From contig NZ_CP109073.1 of assembly GCF_035917415.1 (NCBI RefSeq), positions 4,572,501 through 4,636,500 of the forward strand: a DNA stretch of 64,000 nucleotides, read 5' to 3'. The stretch is from Streptomyces sp. NBC_01803 (GTDB lineage: Bacteria > Actinomycetota > Actinomycetes > Streptomycetales > Streptomycetaceae). The translations under genes and the position numbers were made by a program. This document shows, in pieces, positions 1 to 9,018 of the stretch (within the stretch, counting starts at the first letter, position 1; every line of letters begins with the position of its first letter). The notes under the pieces are model-generated. The model was not told the DNA's origin, did no database searches, and saw only the letters and a program-made list of their open reading frames with translations.

Positions 1-1
1 C

Positions 2-547
2 CACAACGACGGCTTCGCCTTCGGCGACTACGCCCCCGACCACCTCTTCCTGTGGTGCGAACGGCCCGCCGACTCCGGTGGCGATTCCTTCGTCATCGAC
101 ACCAGGCGGCTGCTCGACCTGCTCGCCGCCGATCCGGAGACGGCGGAGCTGGCGGAGTTCTGCCGGTCGGTCGCCATCGACCACTCCGAGCCCAACTACC
201 CCCAGGGCGCCCTGGCCCCGATCGCGCGCGTCACCGGCTCCGGCCGTTTCCAGGGCCGCTACCACCCGTGGCTGGCCCCGGCCGAGGGGCCGGACGAGGC
301 GGCGCGGTGGCCGCTGGTCAAGGCGTGGGAGAAGGCCGTGGTGGCGGCGCGGGACACCGGGCCGATGTTCCGCGTCGCGGCGGGCGAGATGATCTGCGTC
401 GACAACTACCGCCTGCTGCACGGCCGCGACGGGCACAGCGACCCGCAGCGCCGGGTCTGCTCGATCTGGGGCTGGAGCACGGACGCGGTCGCCGTTCCGG
501 ACGGCCCGCTGGACATCGTGGTCCCGAGGATCCCGGTCAGCTCCTGA
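2..547 (+). CDS. TauD/TfdA-family Fe(II)/2-oxoglutarate dioxygenase, 3' part
   Basis: This is the C-terminal 181 residues of a gene that starts before the window. The visible fragment opens with HND, the right form for the first two iron ligands (HxD) of the double-stranded beta-helix fold. It ends with NYRLLHGRDG, where the His would be the third ligand and the following Arg the 2-oxoglutarate contact. Members hydroxylate small molecules using Fe(II), O2 and 2-oxoglutarate. They occur in both taurine-type catabolism and natural-product pathways, so the substrate cannot be named. It is the only gene of its transcription unit that is visible. The frame is continuous from base 2 to a TGA stop. 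Confidence 0.8.
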   Translation, partial: HNDGFAFGDYAPDHLFLWCERPADSGGDSFVIDTRRLLDLLAADPETAELAEFCRSVAIDHSEPNYPQGALAPIARVTGSGRFQGRYHPWLAPAEGPDEAARWPLVKAWEKAVVAARDTGPMFRVAAGEMICVDNYRLLHGRDGHSDPQRRVCSIWGWSTDAVAVPDGPLDIVVPRIPVSS

Positions 548-551
548 CGTT

Positions 552-603
552 CCCGGGTCCCGTCCCGTCCCACCCTGTCCCGTCCCACCCCGTCCCGTCC
601 CGG
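552..603. repeat. Short tandem repeat of a CCCGTCC-type unit
   Basis: Directly after the dioxygenase stop the sequence is a run of near-identical units alternating CCCGTCCC and ACCC/ACCCT. It is low-complexity, non-coding DNA. It could vary in length by slippage. No function is evident. Confidence 0.6.
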
Positions 604-754
604 CTCCGGTGCCGGAGCCCGTCCCGGCCGCCGCCGCGCGGTCGGCCTTCGGCCGACGGTGTCGAAGGCACGGGCCGCACGGTACCGCCGAGCACGTCGG
701 GCCACCGGGGCGCGCGATACCGGCGCGTGTGCGGGCGTTTCACCACCGGCGCCG

Positions 755-787
755 CTTGCCTGGAGTGCACTCCAGCTCTTTAGCGTG
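755..787 (+). promoter_or_regulatory. MerR-type promoter and operator
   Basis: The perfect 16-bp palindrome CTGGAGTGCACTCCAG (760-775) lies between a -35-like TTGCCT (756-761) and a -10-like TAGCGT (781-786), separated by 19 bp. This overlong spacer filled by a dyad is the hallmark of MerR-family promoters, where the regulator untwists DNA to activate. The start codon at 793 is 6 bp past the -10 hexamer, so the mRNA is probably leaderless. The site most likely serves autoregulation and control of the downstream reductase. Confidence 0.75.
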
Positions 788-792
788 CGGGT

Positions 793-1257
793 ATGACCCT
801 GACCCAGCAGGAGCAGCCAGGGCTTGACGAGACCGTCGGTCAGTGCGCGCCCGCCAAGCCCAAGCCGAGACCCGACGGACACGACCAGTACACGATCAGC
901 GAGGTGTCCGCCCACACCGGACTGAGCGTCCACACGCTGCGCTGGTACGAGCGCATCGGCCTGATGCCGCACATCGACCGCTCGCACACGGGCCAGCGCC
1001 GGTACACCAACCGCGACTTGGAGTGGCTGGCGTTCGTCAACAAGCTCCGGCTGACCGGAATGGCGGTGGCGGACATGGTCCGTTACGCCAATCTCGTGCG
1101 GCAGGGCGAGCACACGTTCGCCGAGCGCAGGGCGCTGCTGTGCGCGACGCGCGAGAGCGTGCTGCTCCGCGTCGTCGAACTCCAGGGCACCCTGGCGGTT
1201 CTCGACTTCAAGATCGATTTCTACGCTGACGCCCGAAGGGCGTCGGAAAGGCCCTGA
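793..1257 (+). CDS. MerR-family transcriptional regulator
   Basis: The protein has 154 residues. After a roughly 30-residue polar N-terminal extension comes the MerR winged helix-turn-helix. It begins YTISEVSAHTGLSVHTLRWYERIGL and continues through the wing (GQRRYTNRDLEWL), followed by a coiled dimerisation helix. There are no cysteine clusters for metal or Fe-S sensing at the C-terminus, so it belongs to the general group that senses small organic molecules or has no known ligand. The promoter palindrome overlapping its start is probably its own operator. The gene for an aldo/keto reductase follows after 8 bp, as is common for MerR regulators of redox enzymes, so the pair is probably one operon. 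Confidence 0.9.
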   Translation: MTLTQQEQPGLDETVGQCAPAKPKPRPDGHDQYTISEVSAHTGLSVHTLRWYERIGLMPHIDRSHTGQRRYTNRDLEWLAFVNKLRLTGMAVADMVRYANLVRQGEHTFAERRALLCATRESVLLRVVELQGTLAVLDFKIDFYADARRASERP

Positions 1258-1265
1258 ACCCTCGT

Positions 1266-2285
1266 ATGAGCGACACCACCACGATCGACACTGCCACGCT
1301 CGGCACCGGCGGCCCGCGCGTCGGCGTCCAGGGGCTCGGCTGCATGGGCATGAGCTTCGCCTACGGACCGACCGACGCCGCCGAGGCCCGCGCCACGCTG
1401 GAGCGGGCGCTCGACCTCGGCGTCACCCTCTTCGACACGGCCGACATCTACGGCCAGGGCGAGAACGAGACGTTCCTGTCGCCGTTCTTCCGCGCCCACC
1501 GCGACGAGATCACCATCGCGACCAAGTTCGCGATCGTCATCGACCCCGCCAACCCCACGGCGCGCGGCATCCGCAACGACCGGCCCTACCTGAGGGAGTG
1601 CGTCGAGGGCAGCCTGCGGCGGCTGGACGTGGACGTGATCGACCTGTACTACATGCACCGCCGGGACCCCGCCGTGCCGATCGAGGAAACGGTCGGGGCG
1701 ATGGCCGAGCTGGTGACCGAGGGCAAGGTCAAGCAGCTGGGCCTGAGCGAGGTCACCGGGCCCGAGCTGCGCGCGGCGCACGCCGTGCACCCGATCGCGG
1801 CCGTCCAGTCCGAATGGTCGCTGTTCTCGCGCGACGTGGAGCGGACCGCCGTGCCGGCGGCCGAGGAGCTGGGCGTCGCCTTCGTGCCGTACTCGCCGCT
1901 CGGCCGGGGCTTCCTGACCGGCGCCTTCACCGACGCCAGCGCCGAGCTGACGGCCGACGACTTCCGCCGCCAGCAGCCCCGTTACAACGGCTCCAACGCC
2001 GAGACCAACCGCGCCCTGCTGGAGCCGGTCCGCCGCATCGCGGAGGCCCGGGGCGCCACGCTCGGGCAGATCGCGCTGGCCTGGCTCCACGCCCAGGCGG
2101 CGGCGCGCGCGATGACGGTGATCCCGATCCCCGGCACCCGCAGGCGCACCCGGGTGGAGGAGAACACGGCGGCCACCCGGATCGAGCTGACCGCGGACGA
2201 GCTGGCCGCCCTGGACCCCATCGCCGCGCGGGTCGCGGGCGACCGTTACCGGGACATGGCCTTCACCTCGGCGGGCCGCGAGTAA
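1266..2285 (+). CDS. Aldo/keto reductase
   Basis: A 339-residue (beta/alpha)8-barrel NADPH oxidoreductase. The catalytic tetrad is visible: D57 and Y62 in FDTADIYG, K87 in ATKF and H131 in YYMHRRD. The C-terminal cofactor-binding segment reads VIPIPGTRRRTRVEEN. It resembles the YajO/IolS-like group that reduces aldehydes and ketones, usually in detoxification. It starts 8 bp after the MerR stop and is probably co-transcribed with and controlled by that regulator. The natural substrate is not deducible. Confidence 0.92.
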   Translation: MSDTTTIDTATLGTGGPRVGVQGLGCMGMSFAYGPTDAAEARATLERALDLGVTLFDTADIYGQGENETFLSPFFRAHRDEITIATKFAIVIDPANPTARGIRNDRPYLRECVEGSLRRLDVDVIDLYYMHRRDPAVPIEETVGAMAELVTEGKVKQLGLSEVTGPELRAAHAVHPIAAVQSEWSLFSRDVERTAVPAAEELGVAFVPYSPLGRGFLTGAFTDASAELTADDFRRQQPRYNGSNAETNRALLEPVRRIAEARGATLGQIALAWLHAQAAARAMTVIPIPGTRRRTRVEENTAATRIELTADELAALDPIAARVAGDRYRDMAFTSAGRE

Positions 2286-2383
2286 TCCCGCGCGGGGCCC
2301 GGTGCGGCCCCCGGCCCCCCGCCCCCGGCCCCCCGCCGCCGGTTCGCCCCCGACGGACCGGACCGGGGGACCGGGGGGACCGC

Positions 2384-3268
2384 TCACAGCTCGGCGAGCA
2401 GCTCCGTCTTCTTCGCCGTGAACTCCTCGTCCGTCAGCAGACCGGCGGCGTGCAGCTCGCCCAGATGGCGGATCCGGTTGGCTATGTCCGCCGGATTGCC
2501 CCGGCGGCGGCTTCCGTCCAGCCGGTCGCTGGTGATCGGCTCCGCCGCGCGGACCGCTTCGAGGACGGACGCCGCCAGCGGGAGCGACTCGTGGACCAGG
2601 CCGTAGCCGAGGCCGAACACCACCGCCGCCGGGTCCTGGTCGGCCGGCCCGTCGTGGTCCTGGGGGGCGCCGTCCGGGCCCCGGCGGCGCAGCCGCAGAT
2701 GGCCGCCCGCGATCTCGGGCGAGCGCCACTCGACGTCCGCCAGCTCGCTCACCGGGAAAGACTGGTCGCCCGCCTTCCACTTCGCCGACGACGCGCCGGT
2801 CCAGAACCAGCGGAACGAGACCACCTTGCCGTCGAACGACACCTTGCCGTCGAACGCCTTGAACTGCAGCGGCGCCGCCGGTGCCGCCACCAGATAGTGG
2901 TCGGCGTCCTCGTCCGCGCGCGGGCCCAGGGCCGAGCGCAGCTCGGTGGCGTAGTAGGCGGCGAGGGTCTCGCGCTCGGCCGGGAGCACCAGCCGGTACG
3001 GGTCGGCGGCCTGTCTGAGCTGGCCCGCGGCGGCCTCCAGCAGTGGATCGGCCCCGGGACGCGGCACGGCGTGCAGCACCACGGTGCCCTTGCGTGTCCC
3101 CGGAGCGAGGTCGACCGAGCTCAGCGCCTCATACGGGATTCGGCGCTCGCCGAGCACCTGGAAAAGCTTCGGTGTGCGTATCCCCCGTTCGAAGCGGATG
3201 AGCACGGAGTCGGTGTCGAACTCCCAAGTGGAGTGGATTCCGGCCAGCACATCACCCATGCGGGTCAT
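2384..3268 (-). CDS. DUF4429 protein with C-terminal SHOCT domain
   Basis: A 294-residue cytoplasmic protein. It carries two DUF4429 modules (roughly residues 10-120 and 130-225), a family nearly confined to actinobacteria and resembling PH-like beta-sandwiches. It ends in a SHOCT (short C-terminal) helix-hairpin, recognisable from IANRIRHLGELHAAGLLTDEEF and a final Lys-rich helix. SHOCT modules usually mediate oligomerisation or membrane/nucleic-acid contacts. There is no signal peptide and no membrane segment. It is transcribed alone, facing the MerR/reductase pair. Function unknown. Confidence 0.88.
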   Translation of the reverse strand: MTRMGDVLAGIHSTWEFDTDSVLIRFERGIRTPKLFQVLGERRIPYEALSSVDLAPGTRKGTVVLHAVPRPGADPLLEAAAGQLRQAADPYRLVLPAERETLAAYYATELRSALGPRADEDADHYLVAAPAAPLQFKAFDGKVSFDGKVVSFRWFWTGASSAKWKAGDQSFPVSELADVEWRSPEIAGGHLRLRRRGPDGAPQDHDGPADQDPAAVVFGLGYGLVHESLPLAASVLEAVRAAEPITSDRLDGSRRRGNPADIANRIRHLGELHAAGLLTDEEFTAKKTELLAEL

Positions 3269-3477
3269 CGTAAGGGCCGTGGCTGACGAAACGGCTTCCC
3301 CCGGATGGGTGTGTTCGCGTCAGCTCGGAGAGGCGTGCCGCGCGTGGTGCGCGTGGGACGCCTGTGCGGGCTCCCGGGGCTCCGGGGCCGCCGGGGCCGC
3401 CGGGCGCTCACCGCTCCGGGTCCCGCGTCGCCGTGTCCCGAGGGGCCGCCGCATCCTGGGCGGCCCGAAGACGGCGG

Positions 3478-3512
3478 CGGGCTCCCCGGCGCGGTGCGCG
3501 CCGGGGAGCCCG
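3478..3512 (-). terminator. Hairpin terminator after aceE
   Basis: A 15-bp perfect stem (3478-3492 with 3498-3512) with a 5-base loop sits 13 bases beyond the aceE stop codon on the minus strand. No T-run follows, which is usual for streptomycete terminators. The rest of the 257-bp gap up to the DUF4429 start shows no gene. Confidence 0.7.
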
Positions 3513-3525
3513 CCGGAGGAACCGA

Positions 3526-6258
3526 TCAGGCGTCGCCGCCGGCCGGGCCGGGGTCGGCCGCGGCCACGTCGAGCAGCTGGTAGCGGTCGATGGCCTGCTT
3601 GAGGACCGACCGATCGACCTTGCCCTCCCGCGCCAGCTCGGTGAGCACGGCCAGCACGATGGACTGGGGGTCGATGTGGAAGAAGCGGCGCGCCGCTCCC
3701 CGGGTGTCGGCGAAGCCGAACCCGTCACCGCCCAGCGACTGGTACGTGCCGGGCACCCAGCGCGCGATCTGGTCCGGAACGGACCGCATCCAGTCGGAAA
3801 CGGCCACGAACGGACCCCCGGAGCCCCGGAGTTTGCGCGTCACATACGGAATCCGCTGCTCCTCCTCCGGGTGCAGCAGGTTGTGCTCCTCGACCGCGAC
3901 GGCCTCCCGCCGCAGCTCGTTCCAGGAGGTGGCGGACCAGACGTCCGCCTTCACGCCCCACTCCTCGGCGAGCATGCGCTGCGCCTCGATCGCCCACGGC
4001 ACGGCCACGCCGGAGGCCAGGATCTGCGCCGGGACGCCGCCCGCCGTGCCCTCCCGGTACCGGTAGAGGCCCTTGAGGATGCCCTCGACGTCCACGTTCG
4101 CCGGCTCGGCCGGCTGGATGATCGGCTCGTTGTAGACGGTGAGGTAGTAGAAGACGTCCTCGGCGTTCTCCCCGTACATCCGGCGGAGCCCGTCCTGCAC
4201 GATGTGCGCGATCTCGAACCCGAACGCCGGGTCGTAGGCGACGCACGCCGGGTTGGTCGAGGCCAGGAGCTGGGAGTGACCGTCGGCGTGCTGCGTCCCC
4301 TCACCGGTCAGCGTCGTGCGGCCGGCGGTCGCGCCCAGCACGAAACCGCGCGAGAGCTGGTCGCCCATCTGCCAGAACTGGTCACCGGTGCGCTGAAAAC
4401 CGAACATCGAGTAGAAGACGTAGACCGGGATCAGCGGCTCGCCGTGCGTCGCGTACGCCGACCCGGCGGCGATCAGCGACGCCGTGCAGCCGGCCTCGGT
4501 GATGCCGTCGTGCAGCATCTGGCCGGTCGGCGACTCCTTGTACGACAGCAGCAGCTCGCGGTCCACCGACTCGTAGGTCTGCCCCAGCGGGTTGTAGATC
4601 TTGGCCGAGGGGAAGAGCGAGTCCATGCCGAAGGTGCGGTACTCGTCCGGCGCGATCGGCACGAAGCGCTTGCCGATCTCCTTGTCCCGCATCAGGTCCT
4701 TCAGCAGCCGCACGAACGCCATCGTGGTGGCGATCTGCTGCTGCCCGGAGCCCTTCTTGACCGCCGCGTACGCCTTGTCGCCCGGCAGTGTCAGCGGCTT
4801 GGCCCGCACCACGCGGGTCGGCACATAACCGCCGAGCTCGCGTCGGCGGTCGTGCATGTACTCGATCTCCTCCGAGTCCGGACCCGGGTGGTAGTACGGC
4901 GGGGCGCCGGACTCCAGCTGGCTGTCCGGGATGGGCAGCCGCAGCCGGTCGCGGAAGCCCTTGAGGTCGGCCGGGGTGAGCTTCTTCATCTGGTGGGTCG
5001 CGTTGCGGCCCTCGAAGTTCGGCCCGAGCATCCAGCCCTTGACCGTCTGGGCGAGGATCACCGTCGGCTGCCCCTGGTGCTCCAGGGCCGCCTTGTACGC
5101 CGCGTAGATCTTCCGGTGGTCGTGACCGCCCCGGCCCAGGTGCAGGATCTGGTCGTCGTTCATGTTCTCGACCATCGCGCGCAGGCGGTGGTCGTCACCG
5201 AAGAAGTGCTTGCGGATATAGGCGCCGGTCTCCGTCGCGTACGTCTGGAACTGGCCGTCCGGCGTCGTGTTCAGCTTGTTGACCAGGACGCCGTCCCGGT
5301 CCTGCGCCAGCAGCGGGTCCCAGGTGCGGTCCCAGATCAGCTTGATCACGTTCCACCCGGCGCCGCGGAAGATCGACTCCAGCTCCTGGATGATCTTGCC
5401 GTTGCCGCGCACCGGGCCGTCGAGCCGCTGCAGGTTGCAGTTGACGACGAAGGTCAGGTTGTCCAGGCCCTCCCGGGCCGCGATGGAGAGCTGGCCGAGC
5501 GACTCGGGCTCATCCATCTCGCCGTCGCCCAGGAACGCCCATACGTGCGACCGGGAGGTGTCGGCGATGCCGCGCGCCCGCATGTACCGGTTCATCCGGG
5601 CCTGGTAGACCGCGCTGATCGGGCCCAGGCCCATGGAGACCGTCGGAAACTCCCAGAAGTCCGGCATCATGCGCGGATGCGGGTAGCTGGAGAGTCCGTG
5701 CGGCGCCTTGGAACGCTCCTGGCGGAACGCGTCCAGGTTGCGGTCGGAGAGGCGGTCGAGGAGGAAGGCGCGGGCGTAGATGCCGGGGGAGGCGTGACCC
5801 TGGAAATAGATCTGGTCGCCGCTCTCACCGCCGTCCTTGCCGCGGAAGAAGTGGTTGAAGCCGACGTCGTAGAGGGAGGCCGAGGAGCCGAAGGTGGCGA
5901 TATGGCCGCCCACCCCGATGCCGGGGCGCTGGGCGCGGGACACCATCACGGCCGCGTTCCAGCGGGTCGCGTTCAGGATCTTGCGCTCGATCTCCTCGTT
6001 ACCCGGGAAGAACGGCTCGTCCTTGGTCGCGATGGTGTTCACATAGTCCGTGCTGCGCATCTCGGGCACGGCGACCCGCTTCTCTCGGGCGCGCTCGATC
6101 AGGCGGAGCATGAGATAGCGGGCCCGGGCCCGGCCTCGCTCATCGACGGCGGCGTCGAGCGAGTCGAGCCACTCCTGAGTCTCCTCAGGGTCGAAGTCCG
6201 GGACCTGGCTGGGAAGGCCGCCAATGATGATCGGGTTGCGATCTGATCCGGAAGCCAC
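3526..6258 (-). CDS. aceE: Pyruvate dehydrogenase E1 component, homodimeric type
   Basis: A 910-residue thiamine-diphosphate enzyme that decarboxylates pyruvate and passes the acetyl group to the lipoyl E2 subunit. The ThDP-binding motif is present as [10 protein letters not shown] followed about 25 residues on by [11 protein letters not shown]. The length fits the single-chain E1 of Gram-negatives and actinobacteria (about 890-915) rather than the split alpha/beta form. E2 and E3 genes are not adjacent. The gene stands alone, is followed by a strong hairpin, and has a 336-bp upstream gap containing a perfect dyad. Confidence 0.98.
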   Translation of the reverse strand: MASGSDRNPIIIGGLPSQVPDFDPEETQEWLDSLDAAVDERGRARARYLMLRLIERAREKRVAVPEMRSTDYVNTIATKDEPFFPGNEEIERKILNATRWNAAVMVSRAQRPGIGVGGHIATFGSSASLYDVGFNHFFRGKDGGESGDQIYFQGHASPGIYARAFLLDRLSDRNLDAFRQERSKAPHGLSSYPHPRMMPDFWEFPTVSMGLGPISAVYQARMNRYMRARGIADTSRSHVWAFLGDGEMDEPESLGQLSIAAREGLDNLTFVVNCNLQRLDGPVRGNGKIIQELESIFRGAGWNVIKLIWDRTWDPLLAQDRDGVLVNKLNTTPDGQFQTYATETGAYIRKHFFGDDHRLRAMVENMNDDQILHLGRGGHDHRKIYAAYKAALEHQGQPTVILAQTVKGWMLGPNFEGRNATHQMKKLTPADLKGFRDRLRLPIPDSQLESGAPPYYHPGPDSEEIEYMHDRRRELGGYVPTRVVRAKPLTLPGDKAYAAVKKGSGQQQIATTMAFVRLLKDLMRDKEIGKRFVPIAPDEYRTFGMDSLFPSAKIYNPLGQTYESVDRELLLSYKESPTGQMLHDGITEAGCTASLIAAGSAYATHGEPLIPVYVFYSMFGFQRTGDQFWQMGDQLSRGFVLGATAGRTTLTGEGTQHADGHSQLLASTNPACVAYDPAFGFEIAHIVQDGLRRMYGENAEDVFYYLTVYNEPIIQPAEPANVDVEGILKGLYRYREGTAGGVPAQILASGVAVPWAIEAQRMLAEEWGVKADVWSATSWNELRREAVAVEEHNLLHPEEEQRIPYVTRKLRGSGGPFVAVSDWMRSVPDQIARWVPGTYQSLGGDGFGFADTRGAARRFFHIDPQSIVLAVLTELAREGKVDRSVLKQAIDRYQLLDVAAADPGPAGGDA

Positions 6259-6342
6259 GCTGTTCCTTCACTGTATGAGTTGTCTGCTCTGCATGTGTCG
6301 CGCCGCCTCCATGGTCCACCGCCGAACGCGAAACGTCACCTC

Positions 6343-6354
6343 TACTGATCAGTA
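6343..6354. promoter_or_regulatory. Perfect dyad upstream of aceE, candidate operator
   Basis: TACTGATCAGTA is a perfect 12-bp palindrome 85 bp upstream of the aceE start, in the divergent gap between aceE and the DUF3052 gene. It is AT-rich against a high-GC background. That and its position suggest a repressor site for aceE, but no regulator gene is adjacent. No clear -10/-35 pair could be fixed in this 336-bp gap. Confidence 0.4.
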
Positions 6355-6593
6355 ACCGCGATTCCATGATCGTCACGCATTCTTGACCGCATCCATGCGC
6401 GCCCGGCGCGCCCCACGAACAGGCGTTCGCTGACTATGGCGCAGATCACGCGGCCGTCGGGGGCCAAGACGTCAACGTTTGGGCAGGCTCGGCGGCCGGG
6501 TACTTGCGCGATCCGCCCCGCCCGTGTGGACTACGCCCAAGCCGCGCGCACGCGCGGCCTCCCCGTACTTCCGACACAGGACAGGAGCTATCC

Positions 6594-7028
6594 GTGAGCG
6601 CGACCGCGGACCACGCGGAGGAGCGGACCAACCCCGCCGCTCGGCTGGGTTTCCAGCCCGGACAGGTGGTCCAGGAGCTCGGCTATGACGACGACGCCGA
6701 GCAGGAACTCCGCGAGGGAATCGAGGCCATCACGGGCCAGGAGCTCGTCGACGAGAATTACGACGACGTGGCCGACGCGGTGGTGCTGTGGTTCCGCGAG
6801 GAAGACGGCGATCTGACCGACGCGCTGGTGGATGCCACCACGATGATCGACCCCGGGGCACCCGTCTGGCTGCTGACGCCGAAGACAGGCCGGGACGGCT
6901 ATGTCGAGCCGAGCGAGATCGGTGAGGCGGCACAGACCGCGGGCCTGGCGCAGACCAGCAGTGTCAGCGCGGGCAGGGACTGGTCAGGCAGCCGGCTGGT
7001 GACCCCGAAGGCGGCCGGGAAGAAGTAG
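6594..7028 (+). CDS. DUF3052 family protein
   Basis: A small acidic 144-residue cytoplasmic protein. The GTG at 6594 was chosen because an AGGAG ribosome binding site sits 6 bases upstream and the conserved region (RLGFQPGQVVQELGYDDD...) begins soon after; the frame stays open further upstream. DUF3052 is an actinobacterial family of unknown function. It typically lies next to aceE and the AhpE peroxiredoxin, as here. Its C-terminal tail is Lys-rich and looks disordered. There are no catalytic motifs. Confidence 0.88.
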   Translation: MSATADHAEERTNPAARLGFQPGQVVQELGYDDDAEQELREGIEAITGQELVDENYDDVADAVVLWFREEDGDLTDALVDATTMIDPGAPVWLLTPKTGRDGYVEPSEIGEAAQTAGLAQTSSVSAGRDWSGSRLVTPKAAGKK

Positions 7029-7075
7029 GGCCCACGCGGTCACGCGCACCCCGCGCGCACCGCGTACGGGCATCA

Positions 7076-7107
7076 GGTCCCCGGGGGCTCGTCGGCCGCC
7101 GGGGACC
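7076..7107 (+). terminator. Hairpin after DUF3052 gene
   Basis: A 9-bp perfect stem (7076-7084 with 7099-7107) with a 14-base loop lies 48 bp after the stop codon. It probably separates DUF3052 transcription from the peroxiredoxin gene. Confidence 0.5.
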
Positions 7108-7164
7108 GCGTCGTAGGCTGGGCGGAGTAACTTTACCTCCGACAGGGAAACGGATTACCCGCCC

Positions 7165-7623
7165 ATGGCACTTGAGCCCGGCAACAAGGCCCCCGAGTTC
7201 CAGCTCCGGAACCAGCACGGCCAGACCGTCTCGCTCGCGGACTACCGCGGCGGGAAGAACGTCGTCCTGCTCTTCTACCCCTTCGCGTTCACCGGCGTCT
7301 GCACCGGCGAGCTGTGCGCGCTGCGCGACGAGCTGCCGACGTTCGTCAACGACGACGTGCAGCTCCTCGCCGTCTCCAACGACTCGCCGTTCACGCTGCG
7401 GGTCTTCGGCGAGCAGGAGGGTCTGGAGTACCCGCTGCTCTCCGACTTCTGGCCGCACGGCGAGGTCTCCCGCGCCTACGGCGTCTTCGACGAGGAGAAG
7501 GGCTGCGCCGTCCGTGGCACCTTCATCATCGACAAGGAGGGCGTGGTCCGCTGGACGGTCGTCAACGCCCTGCCCGACGCCCGCGACCTGAGCGACTACG
7601 CCACGGCGCTCCAGGCTCTGTGA
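7165..7623 (+). CDS. AhpE-type peroxiredoxin
   Basis: A 152-residue thioredoxin-fold peroxidase that reduces hydroperoxides and peroxynitrite. The peroxidatic cysteine is C46 in the TxxC motif of FTGVCTGELCALRDE. A second Cys at 51 and one near residue 112 could act in resolution, although the AhpE group is usually classed as 1-Cys. The downstream conserved Trp/Arg region and VRGTFIIDKEGVVRW fit the family. A short inverted repeat, CGGAG/CTCCG (7123-7141), lies just before the gene and may be a binding site or part of the leader. Confidence 0.93.
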   Translation: MALEPGNKAPEFQLRNQHGQTVSLADYRGGKNVVLLFYPFAFTGVCTGELCALRDELPTFVNDDVQLLAVSNDSPFTLRVFGEQEGLEYPLLSDFWPHGEVSRAYGVFDEEKGCAVRGTFIIDKEGVVRWTVVNALPDARDLSDYATALQAL

Positions 7624-7764
7624 GTCCGGCGCTGTGATTTCCGGGCCCCTCCAGGGGAACCCGGCCCCCCGGCATCAACGACCAGGCCGACGGCACGGAA
7701 CCGGCCCCCTGTCTGACGTGTCTGCCTGCACATACCCGGCCCCGCGCGGGAGACTGGAATTCTT

Positions 7765-8901
7765 GTGTTTCTGAAAACTTTTGGCTGGTCATTCGGCGTC
7801 ACGGTGGTCGGCCTGGCCGCCGCCTTCTTCCTCTGGGGGTGGGAGGGCTTCGCCGTGGTGGCGATCCTCTCCGTCCTGGAGATCTCGCTCTCCTTCGACA
7901 ACGCGGTGGTCAACGCCGGTGTCCTGAAGCGGATGAACGAGTTCTGGCAGAAGATCTTCCTGACCATCGGCATCCTGATCGCCGTCTTCGGCATGCGGCT
8001 GGTCTTTCCCGTCGTGATCGTCGCGCTCACCGCGGGCGTCAGCCCGATCGAGGCGGTGGATCTGGCGATCGACGACCCGGACCGGTATGAGCTCCTGGTC
8101 ACCGACGCCCATCCGGCGATCGCCGCCTTCGGCGGGATGTTCCTGATGATGATCTTCCTGGAGTTCATCTTCGAGGAGCGGGAGATCATGTGGCTGCGGT
8201 GGCTGGAACGCCCGCTGGCCAGGCTCGGCAAGATCGACGCCTTCTCCGTCGGCGTCGCCCTCGCCGCGCTGCTGCTGACCGCGTCCTTCATCGCCCCCGA
8301 GGCGTACCAGCACGGCGGCCTGCACGCCGACAAGACCGAGACGGTGCTGCTGGCCGGGATCGCCGGCCTGCTCACGTACCTGATCGTCGGCGGCCTGTCC
8401 GGATTCTTCGAGGACCGGCTGGAGGAGGACGAGGAGCGGGCGCACGAGGCGGAGGAGGCCGCGGCCCGCGCCGGGCGGCAGCCCACGCTGATCGGCGCCG
8501 GAGGCCGGGCCGCGTTCTTCCTCTTCCTCTACCTGGAGGTCCTGGACGCCTCGTTCTCCTTCGACGGCGTCATCGGCGCGTTCGCCATCACCAACGACAT
8601 CTTCGAGATGGCGCTGGGTCTCGGCATCGGCGCCATGTACGTCAGGTCGCTCACCATCTACCTGGTCCGCCAGGGCACGCTGGAGGACTACCGGTACCTG
8701 GAGCACGGCGCGCACTACGCCATCGGCGCCCTGGCCGTCATGCTGCTGGTGAGCATCCGCTGGCACCTGCCCGAGGTCGTCACCGGTCTCGTCGGCGTGG
8801 GCCTGATCGCGGCGGCGTTCTGGTCGTCGGTCCGGCACAACAGACTGGACGCGGCGAACGGCGAGGCGGCGGAGAAGCCGGCGGTGAGCTCAGGGGTGTG
8901 A
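7765..8901 (+). CDS. DUF475 integral membrane protein, TerC-like
   Basis: A 378-residue polytopic membrane protein with about nine hydrophobic segments. It has acidic intramembrane motifs (LEISLSFDNAVVNAGV near residue 42 and DASFSFDGVIGAF near 265), the duplicated E/D...FDNA signature of the TerC/YkoY-MgtE-like metal-ion transporter superfamily. Between the halves is a charged cytoplasmic loop (EDRLEEDEERAHEAEE). TerC-type proteins sit at the membrane in tellurite/stress-response complexes with TerD proteins, whose genes follow here. The start is a GTG with a GGGAG about 12 bases upstream. Confidence 0.92.
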   Translation: MFLKTFGWSFGVTVVGLAAAFFLWGWEGFAVVAILSVLEISLSFDNAVVNAGVLKRMNEFWQKIFLTIGILIAVFGMRLVFPVVIVALTAGVSPIEAVDLAIDDPDRYELLVTDAHPAIAAFGGMFLMMIFLEFIFEEREIMWLRWLERPLARLGKIDAFSVGVALAALLLTASFIAPEAYQHGGLHADKTETVLLAGIAGLLTYLIVGGLSGFFEDRLEEDEERAHEAEEAAARAGRQPTLIGAGGRAAFFLFLYLEVLDASFSFDGVIGAFAITNDIFEMALGLGIGAMYVRSLTIYLVRQGTLEDYRYLEHGAHYAIGALAVMLLVSIRWHLPEVVTGLVGVGLIAAAFWSSVRHNRLDAANGEAAEKPAVSSGV

Positions 8902-9018
8902 GGCCACGCGGAACGCGGAATCTTACGTAGGGGGACGGGCCGGTCACCGGCTCCGTCCCACCGCGTGGGTCACGGACCGCGTGGGTCACGGAGCCGACGA
9001 CGAAGGGGAGGGGCGGCC

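Noticed and set aside
406..1113. A minus-strand frame opposite the MerR gene and its promoter
   Set aside because: It is antisense shadow; the MerR helix-turn-helix on the plus strand and the promoter dyad explain the region.
3364..6246. A 960-codon open frame on the plus strand opposite aceE
   Set aside because: It is the antisense shadow of aceE, caused by high GC at third positions; its translation is low-complexity and Arg/Val/Gly-rich with no domain, while aceE is unmistakable.
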